A stretch of DNA of 64,000 nt from DATEJJ01 sp039649115 (GTDB lineage Bacteria > Actinomycetota > Actinomycetes > Mycobacteriales > Micromonosporaceae), in assembly GCA_039649115.1 (NCBI GenBank), contig JBBWZQ010000310.1, positions 115,682-179,681 on the forward strand, in the 5' to 3' direction. This document shows, piece by piece, positions 42,132 through 50,649 of this stretch. A program made the translations under genes and the position numbers. Every line of letters starts with the position of its first letter. The stretch's first letter is position 1. The notes below the pieces were generated by a model. That model was not told the DNA's origin and searched no databases. It saw only the letters and a program-made list of their open reading frames with translations.

Positions 42132-42504
42132 CGCACAGGTCTACGTCGACAACTTTCGCCGCCCGGCTGTTGTCGGGCGCTTCCGAGGGCGGTGGTCGCA
42201 TCTGACCGCCGACACACCGGAGGCGCTGCAGAAGTTCGCGGCGCGGATAGGACTGCAACGAGAATGGTTCCAGCCGCGCTGCAAGACCGGCTCCTGCCCG
42301 GTCCGGGATGGAGTCTGCGCCCACTTCCACTACGACGTGGTGGACGCCAAGCGGACTGAGGCGATCGCCGCGGGAGCACGAAGCATCGACATCCGGGAAC
42401 TCGGAGCGATCACGTCCGCCCGCCGGGCGTACTACCGAGGCGGTCAGCCGGGGGCGGTGAAGCCCGTGGATAGCGCCCGAGCAGGTCCTGACGATCCAAG
42501 ATGA
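42124..42504 (+). CDS. DUF4031 family protein
   Basis: 126 aa from GTG 42124, overlapping the previous gene by eight bases. VYVDNFRRPAVVGRFRGRWS, HLTADTPEALQKFAARIGL, and CAHFHYDVVDAKRTEAIAAG match the DUF4031 pattern (V-Y-V-D...W-x-H-L...H-x-H-Y-D). Activity unknown. CKTGSCPVRDGVC adds three cysteines not typical of the family. Confidence 0.8.
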   Translation: MSNAQVYVDNFRRPAVVGRFRGRWSHLTADTPEALQKFAARIGLQREWFQPRCKTGSCPVRDGVCAHFHYDVVDAKRTEAIAAGARSIDIRELGAITSARRAYYRGGQPGAVKPVDSARAGPDDPR

Positions 42505-42799
42505 CCTTCATCTCGACCAAAAGTCGATCTACACACCGGATCCGCACCGTGCTCATCGAGGGGGATCGGTGAGCGGCCCCATCGCTGGCGGGCGCGGAGC
42601 ATGAACATCCGGGGATCGGGGTGTCACGACGCCCGCTCGCCACGCGTATTGCCGAGGTGCCCAGGGGCCCGGCGCCGGCCGGCCATTGTCAATGAGGCGG
42701 GCAGCCGTGTTGGGCCGAGTGACGGCAACCTGGGGGCGAGCGGGCGGGCCGCCGGACCCCGGTCCGGTTGATCGCCGGCAGCGCTGGAAGGCTGGCCAG

Positions 42800-43453
42800 G
42801 TGACAAGTCCCGACGTACCGAACTGGGTCATGCCGTGGATGCCACCGACCACGCCACTGGCCTGCGAGGCACTGGCTGCGCTGGATCGACCGCTGGTGGC
42901 GTGGCGGGACATCGGGGAGTTTGACTCGGACGACTTCTACAGTGACTACCCGCCCGGCGAGATCAGCAAGCTCGAGCGAGAGGTGCGCAAGCTCGGAATG
43001 CGCCGGGTCTGGCGGATGGAACGAATCTGGCAGCCCAGCGCGGAGGATCCGGCTGCGGAGAGCGCAGCCTACGAGCGGGGGTGCCGGCAGGTAGGCGGGG
43101 TAATGATCGTGCCGCGATGCCTGGATGATTACGTCGTCCAGGCGTACCGCGCGGCTGACCTCGACGACGATCCGGATGCAGACCCGGAAGTGTGCGGCGA
43201 TCTGGATGCGGCCCTGGACTGGGCGCAGGCGGGCATCTGCGTCCTGCAGCAAAGCTTGCCCTGGCCGTTCTTTGATGTCCTGCCCTACGGCCAACTGGAC
43301 AACCGGCCGGCCCATCGGCTGCTCTACGCGTACGCGATGCTGCTGCGTCACCGTCAACCGCGCAAGGCCGGCACCTGGTTCCGCGCCATGGTCTACCTCA
43401 ACCCAAACGACAACATGGGCGCACGCTTCCATGCCCCGGGCGGACCCCGCTAA
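42800..43453 (+). CDS. Hypothetical protein with TPR-like end
   Basis: 217 aa from GTG 42800 (GGAAGG about nine bases upstream). An acidic middle (DSDDFYSDYPPGEISKLERE, ADLDDDPDADPEVCGDLDAA) and a C-terminal helical pair (NRPAHRLLYAYAMLLRHRQP, RKAGTWFRAMVYLNPNDNMG) that resembles the TPR/ST7-type repeats in which a fall-off in N-P-N-D-N follows the helix. Function unknown. The gap from 42505 to 42799 holds no gene. Confidence 0.6.
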   Translation: MTSPDVPNWVMPWMPPTTPLACEALAALDRPLVAWRDIGEFDSDDFYSDYPPGEISKLEREVRKLGMRRVWRMERIWQPSAEDPAAESAAYERGCRQVGGVMIVPRCLDDYVVQAYRAADLDDDPDADPEVCGDLDAALDWAQAGICVLQQSLPWPFFDVLPYGQLDNRPAHRLLYAYAMLLRHRQPRKAGTWFRAMVYLNPNDNMGARFHAPGGPR

Positions 43454-43457
43454 CGCC

Positions 43458-43787
43458 ATGGTCACGCTGCTTGACTGGGCTTCCGGCCTGGTGGTCGCTG
43501 CGCGCCCGTACGCTGACCCGGTGACTTCACGTGCCCTGCGCCTCGGCACCCGCGGCAGCCCCATGGCCCTCGCTCAGAACGCCCAGGTCGCGGCCCAGCT
43601 CGCCGCCGCCCATCCCGACGTGGCCGTGGAGGAGGTCGTCATCTCCACCCACGGCGACCGGCGGATGGGCGCCCTCACCGGCGAGGCCGGCGGCAAAGGC
43701 GCGTTCGTCCGCGAAATCAGCGAGTCCGCCGCTGCGCACCTGCTGGCCGACGATGCCAGGGCACTCATCGACGCCGTCCCCCACTGA
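43458..43787 (+). CDS. HemC-like N-terminal fragment
   Basis: 109 aa from ATG 43458 (GTG 43519 also possible). Residues ~25-85 match the first beta-alpha-beta unit of porphobilinogen deaminase: ALRLGTRGSPMALAQNAQVA, VEEVVISTHGDRRMGALTGE, GGKGAFVREI. The chain then departs (SESAAAHLLADDARALIDAV) and stops. The catalytic Asp loop (A-V-H-S-x-K-D) and the cofactor Cys domain are absent, so it cannot make hydroxymethylbilane. It is not a simple truncation, because the open frame has its own sensible helical end. It may have been reused for another role. Confidence 0.7.
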   Translation: MVTLLDWASGLVVAARPYADPVTSRALRLGTRGSPMALAQNAQVAAQLAAAHPDVAVEEVVISTHGDRRMGALTGEAGGKGAFVREISESAAAHLLADDARALIDAVPH

Positions 43788-43800
43788 CCTGAGCCACCCC

Positions 43801-44433
43801 GTGCCGACCGCCGCCGCAGAACTCGCCGCCACGCTCGACCAGTGGATGGTCGGCGCCGAGCCGGGCGAGCGCAGCCCGTACACCGGCCTCACGGTGCTCG
43901 ACCCTGCCGCGACGGTGCTTACCCGCCACCAGCTGACCCGCCGGCAGACCGATGAACTCGCCGCCCTGATCACCGACGTCACCAACACCACCTCCGCGCC
44001 CTGGGCGATCCTGGCCGAACTGCGCCGCTTCGCCGGGCCGGCCGACCAGACCGCGGCCACCATCTCCGTCGACCACCCCGGCCAGAGCCCGGCCGGCACT
44101 GTGGCGTTCAGCGCCCGCGCGGCCCAGCACCTGGCCGAACTACTCGGATACGGGGTGACCCAGCGCGGCGGCGCCCGGCTTCTCATCGCCCACGACTCGC
44201 CCTACCAAGCCAGTCAACGCATCGAGGTTCGACCCGATGCCGGTGGATGGGCCGCCGGCCGGACCGGCACCATCTCCTACATCACGGTGTCCTGGCCGTA
44301 CGAGCCGGGCGGGCAGCCAGTGCTGTGGTTCCACGTCCACCTGGACGCATCCGACAACGACCTACCCCAGGTCTTCACCGTCGAGGAGCTCGCACCGCTG
44401 TCGGGCACAGCCGCCGCCCGACCGGACCCGTAG
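43801..44433 (+). CDS. Hypothetical protein, 210 aa
   Basis: GTG 43801, 13 bases after the HemC-like gene and without its own ribosome site, so probably coupled to it. Reads AAELAATLDQWMVGAEPGER, LTRRQTDELAALITDVTNTT, then a beta-rich C-terminus (ISYITVSWPYEPGGQPVLWF, HVHLDASDNDLPQVFTVEEL). Not recognised. Confidence 0.6.
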   Translation: MPTAAAELAATLDQWMVGAEPGERSPYTGLTVLDPAATVLTRHQLTRRQTDELAALITDVTNTTSAPWAILAELRRFAGPADQTAATISVDHPGQSPAGTVAFSARAAQHLAELLGYGVTQRGGARLLIAHDSPYQASQRIEVRPDAGGWAAGRTGTISYITVSWPYEPGGQPVLWFHVHLDASDNDLPQVFTVEELAPLSGTAAARPDP

Positions 44434-44476
44434 CGACTGCTAGCGCCGACGCCGGCAGAGGCATCGCGAATGGCGG

Positions 44477-44492
44477 AAAGGTAGCTACCTAA
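44477..44492. promoter_or_regulatory. AAAGGT-AGCT-ACCTAA site, copy 1
   Basis: Identical 16 bp occur at 55434-55449, and a related, more symmetrical TTAGGT-CGCA-ACCTAA at 54746-54761. All have 6-bp arms and a 4-bp spacer. This copy lies between the 210-aa gene and the end of the AlbA_2 gene. Confidence 0.55.
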
Positions 44493-44536
44493 CCCCCCCG
44501 TCATTTGTGGTGCTGACTTGCGCCGTGATGGAAAGG

Positions 44537-45790
44537 TCACCACGCCAGGTGCGGGCTTGGCTGCCCGAAGCCGGCGGCGATCTCATGCTTGCGGGCCGGC
44601 GGGGTACTAGCGCCGCGCCGGACATAGAACTCCGGCCGGGCGGGGTTCAGGGTGTACCACTGGCCACCGCCGTTCATCTCGGCCAGTAGCAGCGTCCTGC
44701 CGTCCAGTTCGGCGGCGCGCAGCCGGAACCGCGGCTCCGGATCGATCGAGTCGCGGATCATGTTGCCGACCGCGAGCATCAGCCCGTCCAGAGCGGCCGG
44801 GTCCACGCCGACCACCTGGGCGTCGTCGGCGACACCGAACAGCACGGTGCCACCGTCACCGGAGGCGAATGCGGCGATCGTCTTGAGCACCGTCCGGCGG
44901 GACTCCGAGGTCTTAGGGACCTCTCGCTTGAACTCCACGTACTGGCCCTCGCCGCCGGCCACGAGCAGGGCCAGCTCCGCTTCGGGCTGGTGCCAGATCA
45001 CCGATGGATCCTGCTGGCGGCCGGGCCCGGCGGGGGTGAAGTAGCGGAAGTCCAGCCACTCGCCGCCGTGACGCAGCAGCAACAGGCTGCCCTCGGCGAG
45101 GCCCTGGCGTAGCCGTACCTTCAGCCGGCCGCTACGCCCGACCGGGCGCACGATGCGGTCCGTGGGTGTGCTCAGCTCCAGGTTGACCCCGTCGAGCGTG
45201 GTGCCCTTGACCGTCACCTCCACCGCGTCCGAGGCGACCGCGACCCGGTGCAGCCAGGCCCGCCGATCCAGCCGGATCACTCGCCACAGCGGTTGCTGGT
45301 TGGCCTGGTTGCTCGGCGGCGCGGCGAGGAAGAACGCGCTGAACGCCGCCTCGTAGCTCACATAGGACGGTCCGTCGCCGACCAGCAGGCCGCCCTGCCG
45401 GGACGACGGTGGCTGCGCCGCGCTGATTTCCCACTGGGTGCGCGGCCACGGCATGCGCGTCGGGCGCCAGTCGCTGTGCGCGGCGATGCGTTGGAACGTG
45501 CCGTCGCCCAGCGGTGCGGGTGCGGTGACCTTCAGCCCGTCGAGGTCCTGGGCTTCGGCCCGCAGTAGTCCGGCAGCTACCGCACCGGGAACACGCCGTT
45601 CGAGGAAGACCTCTGCGGCATAGCGCCAGGCGCGCGCCTTGGGGGCCGCCGCGGCGTGCAGCGTCACCTCGCCGTGGCGCACCTGCCAGTCCTCGGCCAC
45701 CTTGACCAGAGCGAGTCGGACGTCGACGAATTGGCACTGCCCGATCAACGCCGCGATCTCGGCGAGGCCGGTGGACCCGCTGTCGTTCAT
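44537..45790 (-). CDS. AlbA_2/Schlafen-type ATP-binding protein
   Basis: 417 aa from ATG 45790, with GGGAGGCGAG upstream. The C-terminal domain (about 285-400) is AlbA_2 (divergent AAA-4, Schlafen): EGQYVEFKREVPKTSESRRT, IAAFASGDGGTVLFGVADDA, GVDPAALDGL and a beta strand LLLAEMNGGGQWYTL. The N-terminal ~280 residues are beta-rich with Trp residues and unrecognised (DWRPTRMPWPRTQWEISAAQ, RRAWLHRVAVASDAVEVTVK). AlbA_2 proteins are regulators or, in some cases, nucleases linked to defence. The gene reads against its neighbours and has a divergent 236-bp promoter region shared with the gene at 46027. Confidence 0.8.
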   Translation of the reverse strand: MNDSGSTGLAEIAALIGQCQFVDVRLALVKVAEDWQVRHGEVTLHAAAAPKARAWRYAAEVFLERRVPGAVAAGLLRAEAQDLDGLKVTAPAPLGDGTFQRIAAHSDWRPTRMPWPRTQWEISAAQPPSSRQGGLLVGDGPSYVSYEAAFSAFFLAAPPSNQANQQPLWRVIRLDRRAWLHRVAVASDAVEVTVKGTTLDGVNLELSTPTDRIVRPVGRSGRLKVRLRQGLAEGSLLLLRHGGEWLDFRYFTPAGPGRQQDPSVIWHQPEAELALLVAGGEGQYVEFKREVPKTSESRRTVLKTIAAFASGDGGTVLFGVADDAQVVGVDPAALDGLMLAVGNMIRDSIDPEPRFRLRAAELDGRTLLLAEMNGGGQWYTLNPARPEFYVRRGASTPPARKHEIAAGFGQPSPHLAW

Positions 45791-46026
45791 GCTCGCCTCC
45801 CGCCGGCCGTCGCGAGGCAAAGACCACCCGCACTGGTCACCGTCCGTTACACGCCTCGAAGGGTACGCCCGGCGATCCCGAGACGCTGCGCACTTTTGCC
45901 GCGTCGGTGATCTTCCGATACCCAACGGTCGCCGGCCCGTTCCCACTAGCCGGAAGACCGCTGACGGTCCCCACATTCCCGCCCGTCGCTGGCGCGCCGG
46001 GCAGCCAATCCATCGGGAGATCCCCC

Positions 46027-46521
46027 ATGCCCAATCACCTCGATCAGGCCGCGGTCGTCGAAGAATTCCTCATTGACCGCCTGTTGCAGCACGCCGACGA
46101 CTACGACATCGCTCCCGGCGCCGATGGAAGCGCCCACATCGACGTGTCCTACCCGGTGGAGCTCGCCGCCGTGGCCGGCTTCATCGAACTCGGCACGCCC
46201 GGCGGCGGCTACGTGCGGTGGGTGCTCACCCAGGACGGCCGCGACGAGCTGGCCCGGCGCCGGGCGGCGGCTGCGTACGACCTGCTGCCGGCTCAGCAAC
46301 TCGCCCGGCTTGTGCTCGCCGATATGGCGCATGCCGCGCGGCCCGAGGCAAGCGTGCTGCACGGACTGAAGGTCACCGCCGTGGCGACGGACACCGGCGT
46401 CGATGTCGTCGTTGAGCACGCGGCCGCGTTGGCCCAAGCGGTCGCCGCGGCGGTGACCGAGTTGGTCGCCGCCTACCGCAGGCCGGACATCTCCGTGACC
46501 TGCCGGCAGATCGCCGACTGA
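46027..46521 (+). CDS. Hypothetical protein, 164 aa
   Basis: ATG 46027 with CGGGAG six bases upstream. Acidic, alpha/beta: HLDQAAVVEEFLIDRLLQHA, IDVSYPVELAAVAGFIELGT, LLPAQQLARLVLADMAHAAR. No recognised motif. It starts the plus-strand run that leads to the methyltransferase operon. Confidence 0.65.
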   Translation: MPNHLDQAAVVEEFLIDRLLQHADDYDIAPGADGSAHIDVSYPVELAAVAGFIELGTPGGGYVRWVLTQDGRDELARRRAAAAYDLLPAQQLARLVLADMAHAARPEASVLHGLKVTAVATDTGVDVVVEHAAALAQAVAAAVTELVAAYRRPDISVTCRQIAD

Positions 46522-46677
46522 CGGCACATGTGTCGCCGCCTGAACGCCGGCTGACTGGACCCGGTGCGTTCAGCGCCCGGTGACGGGGCCCGGCGCGGGC
46601 CCCGCCACCAGCCCGGCAAACCCAACCATCCTCGGCAGCGATCGCCGCCGGCCGGTGGGCCTCGTGAAGGGAAGACG

Positions 46678-47394
46678 ATGGCGAAGCTGAACCAGCAGCA
46701 GACGCTGGCCCTGGCCGGACACAACCCGGCGAGCTTCATCGAAGCCGCCGCCGACCAGATGTTCCCCAGGACCCCGGCGGGAGATCCCGCCGCCTGGCGC
46801 AACAAGGTGCGGCGGCATTTGCGGGAGGTCGCCCGCCGAGTGCGCAGCCAGCGGCTGAACCCCGAACAGGCCGCCGAGCTCATCGACCGCGAGTTCCGCG
46901 GCGCCGTCTCGTCGACCACCTACCGCACCAGCAGCATCGCCGTCACCCTGCGCGCCGCACCAGAGCATCCGGATCCGCAACTGGTGCGGCAGGCGCGCCA
47001 GATCGTGGCCGACGCCGAGGCCGCCGCGACGTGCCCGCCCGCTGCCGCGCTGGCGGCCCCGACCGAGCAGCCGCAGCCCAGGGTGCCCGCTCCGGGCTCG
47101 CCGGCTGCTGCGCCCGGCGAGGTCACCGGCCTGGTCTCCGCCCAGCAGTACGCCGCCGCGATGAGCGAGGCCATGGCCAGCCAGACGCAGACGACCGAAC
47201 AGTTCGTGGCGTCGCTGAACACGGCAGGTGTCAACGGCGAGGCCGTAGCCGCCGCCCAGCGGGCGCAGGAACTGTCCACCCAGGCCAGCGCGGCGTGGAC
47301 GGCGGCCGCAGCTGCGCTGCACCGGCAGGACATGGTGCGGCAGGCATACGCCCTCGCCCCGGACGCCGGCGGCAAGCGATTCGTCGCCCAATGA
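46678..47394 (+). CDS. Protein with HTH-like head and shared GEVTGLV tail module
   Basis: 238 aa from ATG 46678 (GAAGGGAAG upstream). The N-terminal ~100 residues are basic and helical (LALAGHNPASFIEAAADQMF, RRHLREVARRVRSQRLNPEQ, AAELIDREFRGAVSSTTYRT). A Pro/Ala linker leads to a ~95-residue C-terminal module: GEVTGLVSAQQYAAAMSEAM, FVASLNTAGVNGEAVAA, RAQELSTQASAAWTAAAAAL, AYALAPDAGGKRF. The same module ends the M41-like protein at 53705. Shared tails on unrelated heads suggest a common docking or localisation role, which is inference. Confidence 0.7.
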   Translation: MAKLNQQQTLALAGHNPASFIEAAADQMFPRTPAGDPAAWRNKVRRHLREVARRVRSQRLNPEQAAELIDREFRGAVSSTTYRTSSIAVTLRAAPEHPDPQLVRQARQIVADAEAAATCPPAAALAAPTEQPQPRVPAPGSPAAAPGEVTGLVSAQQYAAAMSEAMASQTQTTEQFVASLNTAGVNGEAVAAAQRAQELSTQASAAWTAAAAALHRQDMVRQAYALAPDAGGKRFVAQ

Positions 47395-47416
47395 CGACCC
47401 CTCTCTTAGTACGTCC

Positions 47417-47440
47417 TACACGTGTAATCTGTGATACTAT
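47417..47440 (+). promoter_or_regulatory. TACACGTGTA-N8-TACTAT promoter element
   Basis: Palindrome TACACGTGTA (47417-47426), 8-bp spacer, TACTAT (47435-47440). Two other copies (59303 and 62886) have exactly the same spacing. It lies 37 bases before the gene at 47478, so it is read as an operator or activator site joined to a -10 box. Confidence 0.75.
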
Positions 47441-47477
47441 AGAGGTAGTCGAGTCCGGCGACCGCGAGGAGTTCCTG

Positions 47478-47678
47478 ATGTCGCAGAAGACCGCCGCTAA
47501 CACCAAACCAGCACCCGCCGACGCGGCCATGCCCACCGTCGAGCCGCAGGCCGTCTGCCAGCTCCACCGCGACTTTCTGGAGTCGGAGCGGTTTGGGGGC
47601 AGCTCCAACGACGTGGCCCAGATGCTGGACGACTGGTTCATCGAGCAGGGCTTTCCGACGGTGCTGTACCGGGCCTGA
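47478..47678 (+). CDS. Small acidic hypothetical protein, 66 aa
   Basis: ATG 47478 with GAGGAG six bases upstream; first gene after the TACACGTGTA promoter. Reads PTVEPQAVCQLHRDFLESER and SSNDVAQMLDDWFIEQGFPT. Its stop is adjacent to the next start. No family recognised. Confidence 0.65.
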   Translation: MSQKTAANTKPAPADAAMPTVEPQAVCQLHRDFLESERFGGSSNDVAQMLDDWFIEQGFPTVLYRA

Positions 47679-47679
47679 C

Positions 47680-48354
47680 ATGGCCCCCCATACCCTGGCC
47701 GGTCAGCCCCCCGGCGTCGTGCCAGACGTTCGCGACCACGCCACGGCGTTGTCAATGGCCGAGCCGACGCCCAGCCCGCACACGCTGACCGTGCTGGCTC
47801 GCCCCGACATCGCCGCGCTCATCGAACAGGTGCGTTCGCTGACCGCACGACAGCACGCCGCACTGGCCGAACAGTTCCGGGCGAACCACCGCCTGTACAG
47901 CCTCGACCAGGTCCGCATCTGCTATCGGGTCAGCATGGCCGTCCCCCACGATCACCCGCACCACGCGGCCGTCCGCGCCCTGGTGTGGCGGATCGCGGCG
48001 AAGGCGCCCGGTGGCCAGTACGCCGCCGCGGTCGCCGCCTCCGACATGGCGTTCGTCTTGCTGGCCGGCGAGCTGCTGGACGCAGACGAGCGAGCCCTGT
48101 TCGACGCCCCGTGGCAGGCCGTCGTCGGCGCAGTCGAACCCGCGGCGGCAACCGTCGGAGAACAGCGCGCCCCTCTCGCTGCGCCCTGGCCGCTCACTGA
48201 GGACAACCGCGTGGGGGACGAGACGTTCGCCTTGGCCGAGCAGACCGCCCTGGCGCTGCTGGTCGCCGACCCGACCGGCACCGGCGGGGTCAGCCGGGTC
48301 GACGAGCGGGAGGCCGCGTTCGGTGCCTCAATCGCTGCGGTGGCGCGGTCATGA
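47680..48354 (+). CDS. Hypothetical protein, 224 aa
   Basis: ATG 47680, one base after the previous stop (ATG 47755 is an alternative). Helical: LARPDIAALIEQVRSLTARQ, HAALAEQFRANHRLYSLDQV, AAVAASDMAFVLLAGELLDA. No catalytic motif is seen. Second gene of the TACACGTGTA-promoter operon. Confidence 0.6.
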   Translation: MAPHTLAGQPPGVVPDVRDHATALSMAEPTPSPHTLTVLARPDIAALIEQVRSLTARQHAALAEQFRANHRLYSLDQVRICYRVSMAVPHDHPHHAAVRALVWRIAAKAPGGQYAAAVAASDMAFVLLAGELLDADERALFDAPWQAVVGAVEPAAATVGEQRAPLAAPWPLTEDNRVGDETFALAEQTALALLVADPTGTGGVSRVDEREAAFGASIAAVARS

Positions 48355-48379
48355 AACGCCTTGGGCGAAGGCGCGGTGG

Positions 48380-49534
48380 GTGGTGCTGGACCGGCTGTCG
48401 TGGTTCACCTACGACGACGCGTTGGTCCTGGAGCGGGCCGCGCTGCGCTTCTTCGCCGGTCGTAGCCGAGGTGACGGGTGGGCGCACAGCAACGACGTCT
48501 ACCACTGTGCGCGGGCCGCGCAGGTAGCCGGTGGCCACCGGTACACCGACGGGGAGTGCATCGAGGCGATCGCCGGTGACACCTGCGACCTGATCCGCCC
48601 GCAGCGCTGCGCGGTCGGCCCGAACGCGGCCGGGCCGGCCGCGTTCACCGCCGACTCGGCGCCGTGGTGCGACGTGGTGGCCAGCTGTGCCACCACCGCG
48701 GCGTGGGCCTTGCTCGTGGTCGACCAGGTCGACGCGGGCCCGTTCAGCCAGGCCGCCTACGCCTGCATGACCGGGCCCTGGGTGACGGCGTTCGGCGACC
48801 CGACTACCGCCACTGCGATCCCGCCGGCGGGTACCGCCGGTTCCCCCCAACGCGGCCCCGCGCGACCGATCCGGGCCGTGCACGTTCCCGATGACGACCA
48901 CCCGCCGGGCTCGTGCTGTCCGGCGCGGCAAAGCGGCGAAGGAGGAGACGCAGTGAGCACCCCCGCCACCCGGCAGGCCCTGGCCGGCCTGGTCACCGAC
49001 GAACTGCGCGGCCTCGACGGCGCCGTCCACGCCTCCGCCACGTTCTCCCCCGACGCGGCCAAGACGCATCGGTACGTGCTGACCCGCACCTGGGGCTCGG
49101 GCACCCGGATCGGGTGGCTGATGCTCAACCCGTCCACCGCCGACGCGCTCGTCGACGACAAGACCATCGGCCGCTGCACCTCCTACTCGCGCAGATGGGG
49201 CGCCGGGGGCCTGGTTGTGGTCAACCTGTTCGCGCTGCGCTCCACCGACCCCGGCGCGCTGCGCGGCCACCCCGACCCGGTCGGGGTGAGCAACGACGAG
49301 GCAATCCTCGCCCAGCTCGCCGACGACCACCTCGCCACTGTCGTCGCCGCGTGGGGCGCGCACCCCTTCGCCGCCGCCCGGGCCCGCCACGTCACCGACA
49401 TATTCGCCGCACAGCGGATCCGGTTGCAGTGCCTGGGCGCCACCCGTAACGGGCACCCCCGCCACCCGTGCCGGCTGCCCGACGGTGTGCCCCTGCGCGC
49501 CTACCCGACCCCACCGGCCGGCGGTGCCCAGTGA
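48380..49534 (+). CDS. Open frame fusing an unknown domain to DUF1643
   Basis: From GTG 48380 the frame stays open through the DUF1643 gene to 49534, 384 aa. The first ~190 residues are an unknown Cys/Ala-rich helical domain (DRLSWFTYDDALVLERAALR, CARAAQVAGGHRYTDGECIE, VVASCATTAAWALLVVDQVD). No stop separates it from DUF1643, but a strong ribosome site and GTG at 48953 suggest the second part can be made alone. It may be a fusion with an internal start, or a frameshift may have removed the first gene's stop. Confidence 0.5.
   Translation: MVLDRLSWFTYDDALVLERAALRFFAGRSRGDGWAHSNDVYHCARAAQVAGGHRYTDGECIEAIAGDTCDLIRPQRCAVGPNAAGPAAFTADSAPWCDVVASCATTAAWALLVVDQVDAGPFSQAAYACMTGPWVTAFGDPTTATAIPPAGTAGSPQRGPARPIRAVHVPDDDHPPGSCCPARQSGEGGDAVSTPATRQALAGLVTDELRGLDGAVHASATFSPDAAKTHRYVLTRTWGSGTRIGWLMLNPSTADALVDDKTIGRCTSYSRRWGAGGLVVVNLFALRSTDPGALRGHPDPVGVSNDEAILAQLADDHLATVVAAWGAHPFAAARARHVTDIFAAQRIRLQCLGATRNGHPRHPCRLPDGVPLRAYPTPPAGGAQ
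48953..49534 (+). CDS. DUF1643 family protein
   Basis: 193 aa from GTG 48953; AAGGAGGAG lies six bases upstream. Family signatures: HRYVLTRTWGSGTRIGWLML, LNPSTADALVDDKTIGRC, GGLVVVNLFALRSTDP and PVGVSNDEAILAQLADDH. DUF1643 proteins are uncharacterised, widespread, and often borne by phages and islands. The stop overlaps the next start (GTGA). Confidence 0.85.
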   Translation: MSTPATRQALAGLVTDELRGLDGAVHASATFSPDAAKTHRYVLTRTWGSGTRIGWLMLNPSTADALVDDKTIGRCTSYSRRWGAGGLVVVNLFALRSTDPGALRGHPDPVGVSNDEAILAQLADDHLATVVAAWGAHPFAAARARHVTDIFAAQRIRLQCLGATRNGHPRHPCRLPDGVPLRAYPTPPAGGAQ

Positions 49535-49839
49535 CCCGGGACCCATTCGCCCGGTCCCGCTTCGTGACCGGCTACGACGAGCCGCCCGTCGAGGCCCGGG
49601 TCCGCACGCTGCTCGCGCTGTCCCTGCTCACCCCGCAGCCCAACCTCGACGGCGTCCCGCCCCGGCTTGTCGAGTTCGACTTCAATCCGGCCAGTCACGA
49701 CCCGGTCTCCCACTGGGAGGTCGTCCTGACCGTCGAGGTCTGCCCCGGCTGCGAGCACAGCGTCGAGGCCGGCGAGCACGTCGCGGTCACCGCCCGCGGC
49801 CGCCGGCTGTGCGTCGACTGCGGAACCTGCGCGCAGTAG
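49531..49839 (+). CDS. Small zinc-binding protein
   Basis: 102 aa from GTG 49531 (GTGA overlap). The C-terminal third holds VCPGCEHSVEAGEHVAV and LCVDCGTC, a CxxC...CxxC ribbon. The N-terminus is mixed (PPRLVEFDFNPASHDPVSHW). No family named. Confidence 0.65.
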   Translation: MTRDPFARSRFVTGYDEPPVEARVRTLLALSLLTPQPNLDGVPPRLVEFDFNPASHDPVSHWEVVLTVEVCPGCEHSVEAGEHVAVTARGRRLCVDCGTCAQ

Positions 49840-49851
49840 GGACCGACGCCG

Positions 49852-50030
49852 ATGCCGACCGTCACCTGCCAGCGATGTGCCAACACCACCACAGTCCGGC
49901 TCGGCCGGCGGGTTGGCGCTGCTCGCGGGTCTGCGAGTCCTGCCACCACACCACCCTGCGCACCGCCCTGGCGGACCGGCCCGACGGGCCACCCGCACCG
50001 ATCGCCGTACCCGACCATCCCCGCACCTGA
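49852..50030 (+). pseudogene. Short zinc-ribbon protein with frameshift
   Basis: ATG 49852 begins MPTVTCQRCANTTTVRLGRR. One base off at CGGCGGGT (about 49908) the frame continues GWRCSRVCESCHHTTLRTAL, to TGA at 50028. The joined ~59-aa product would have two CxxC pairs, a normal ribbon. The original frame runs on without sense into the next gene. Homopolymer indel or sequencing error. Confidence 0.6.
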
Positions 50031-50052
50031 CCCCGGAAGGACCCAACCCCTC

Positions 50053-50649
50053 ATGCTCACCGGCTACGACCAGCTCACCTTGCTCGAAGAGGTCACCTCC
50101 GTCACCGGCCCGAACGGCGCGCCGCCGGACGCGGTCGAGTACCAGCGGCGCATCGCGCTGCTGATCGACGCGCTGGACAGCGCGGGCCGCGACAACGCCA
50201 ACGCCGCCGAGGCTGGCATCGGCCTGTACCGCGAGTACGTCGAACAGCATGGCTATGCCGAAGACAACGCCGCCGTCGCGGCCGCCGTCGAGGTGCAGCG
50301 CGGCACCGAGGCGCTGCTGGACATTCCCGCCCCACTGTGGACGGCCCTGTACCGGTGCGTCACCGGCTACGCCTTCGAGCCCACCTGCGTCGGCGGCAAC
50401 CGGCTGCCAGTGGAGGCCTGCCGCCGCCGCGACGGTGCCTGGGTCATCGTGTGGAACGGGTCCGTCGCCACTCGTGACGGCACCGGCTGGGACGCCCTGC
50501 GACCGGAGGCCGAGGCCCCGGCCAGCTACCTGACCGCCACCGGCTACACCCGGGCTCAGGCCGTTTCCCGGGCCCGGCTGCTGGCCGCCATCCCCGACCC
50601 GGCCGCCGCCGGCCAGTACGAGCCGGACCGGGTCGGGAGCCACCGGTGA
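50053..50649 (+). CDS. Hypothetical protein, 198 aa
   Basis: ATG 50053 with GGAAGGA upstream. Helical N-terminus (QLTLLEEVTSVTGPNGAPPD, AVEYQRRIALLIDALDSAGR), then PLWTALYRCVTGYAFEPTCV and WVIVWNGSVATRDGTGWDAL. No recognised family. Stop overlaps the next start. Confidence 0.65.
   Translation: MLTGYDQLTLLEEVTSVTGPNGAPPDAVEYQRRIALLIDALDSAGRDNANAAEAGIGLYREYVEQHGYAEDNAAVAAAVEVQRGTEALLDIPAPLWTALYRCVTGYAFEPTCVGGNRLPVEACRRRDGAWVIVWNGSVATRDGTGWDALRPEAEAPASYLTATGYTRAQAVSRARLLAAIPDPAAAGQYEPDRVGSHR

Noticed and set aside
44537..45790. Part of a full defence operon with AlbA_2
   Set aside because: Neighbours face away or converge; no nuclease or helicase partner is adjacent.
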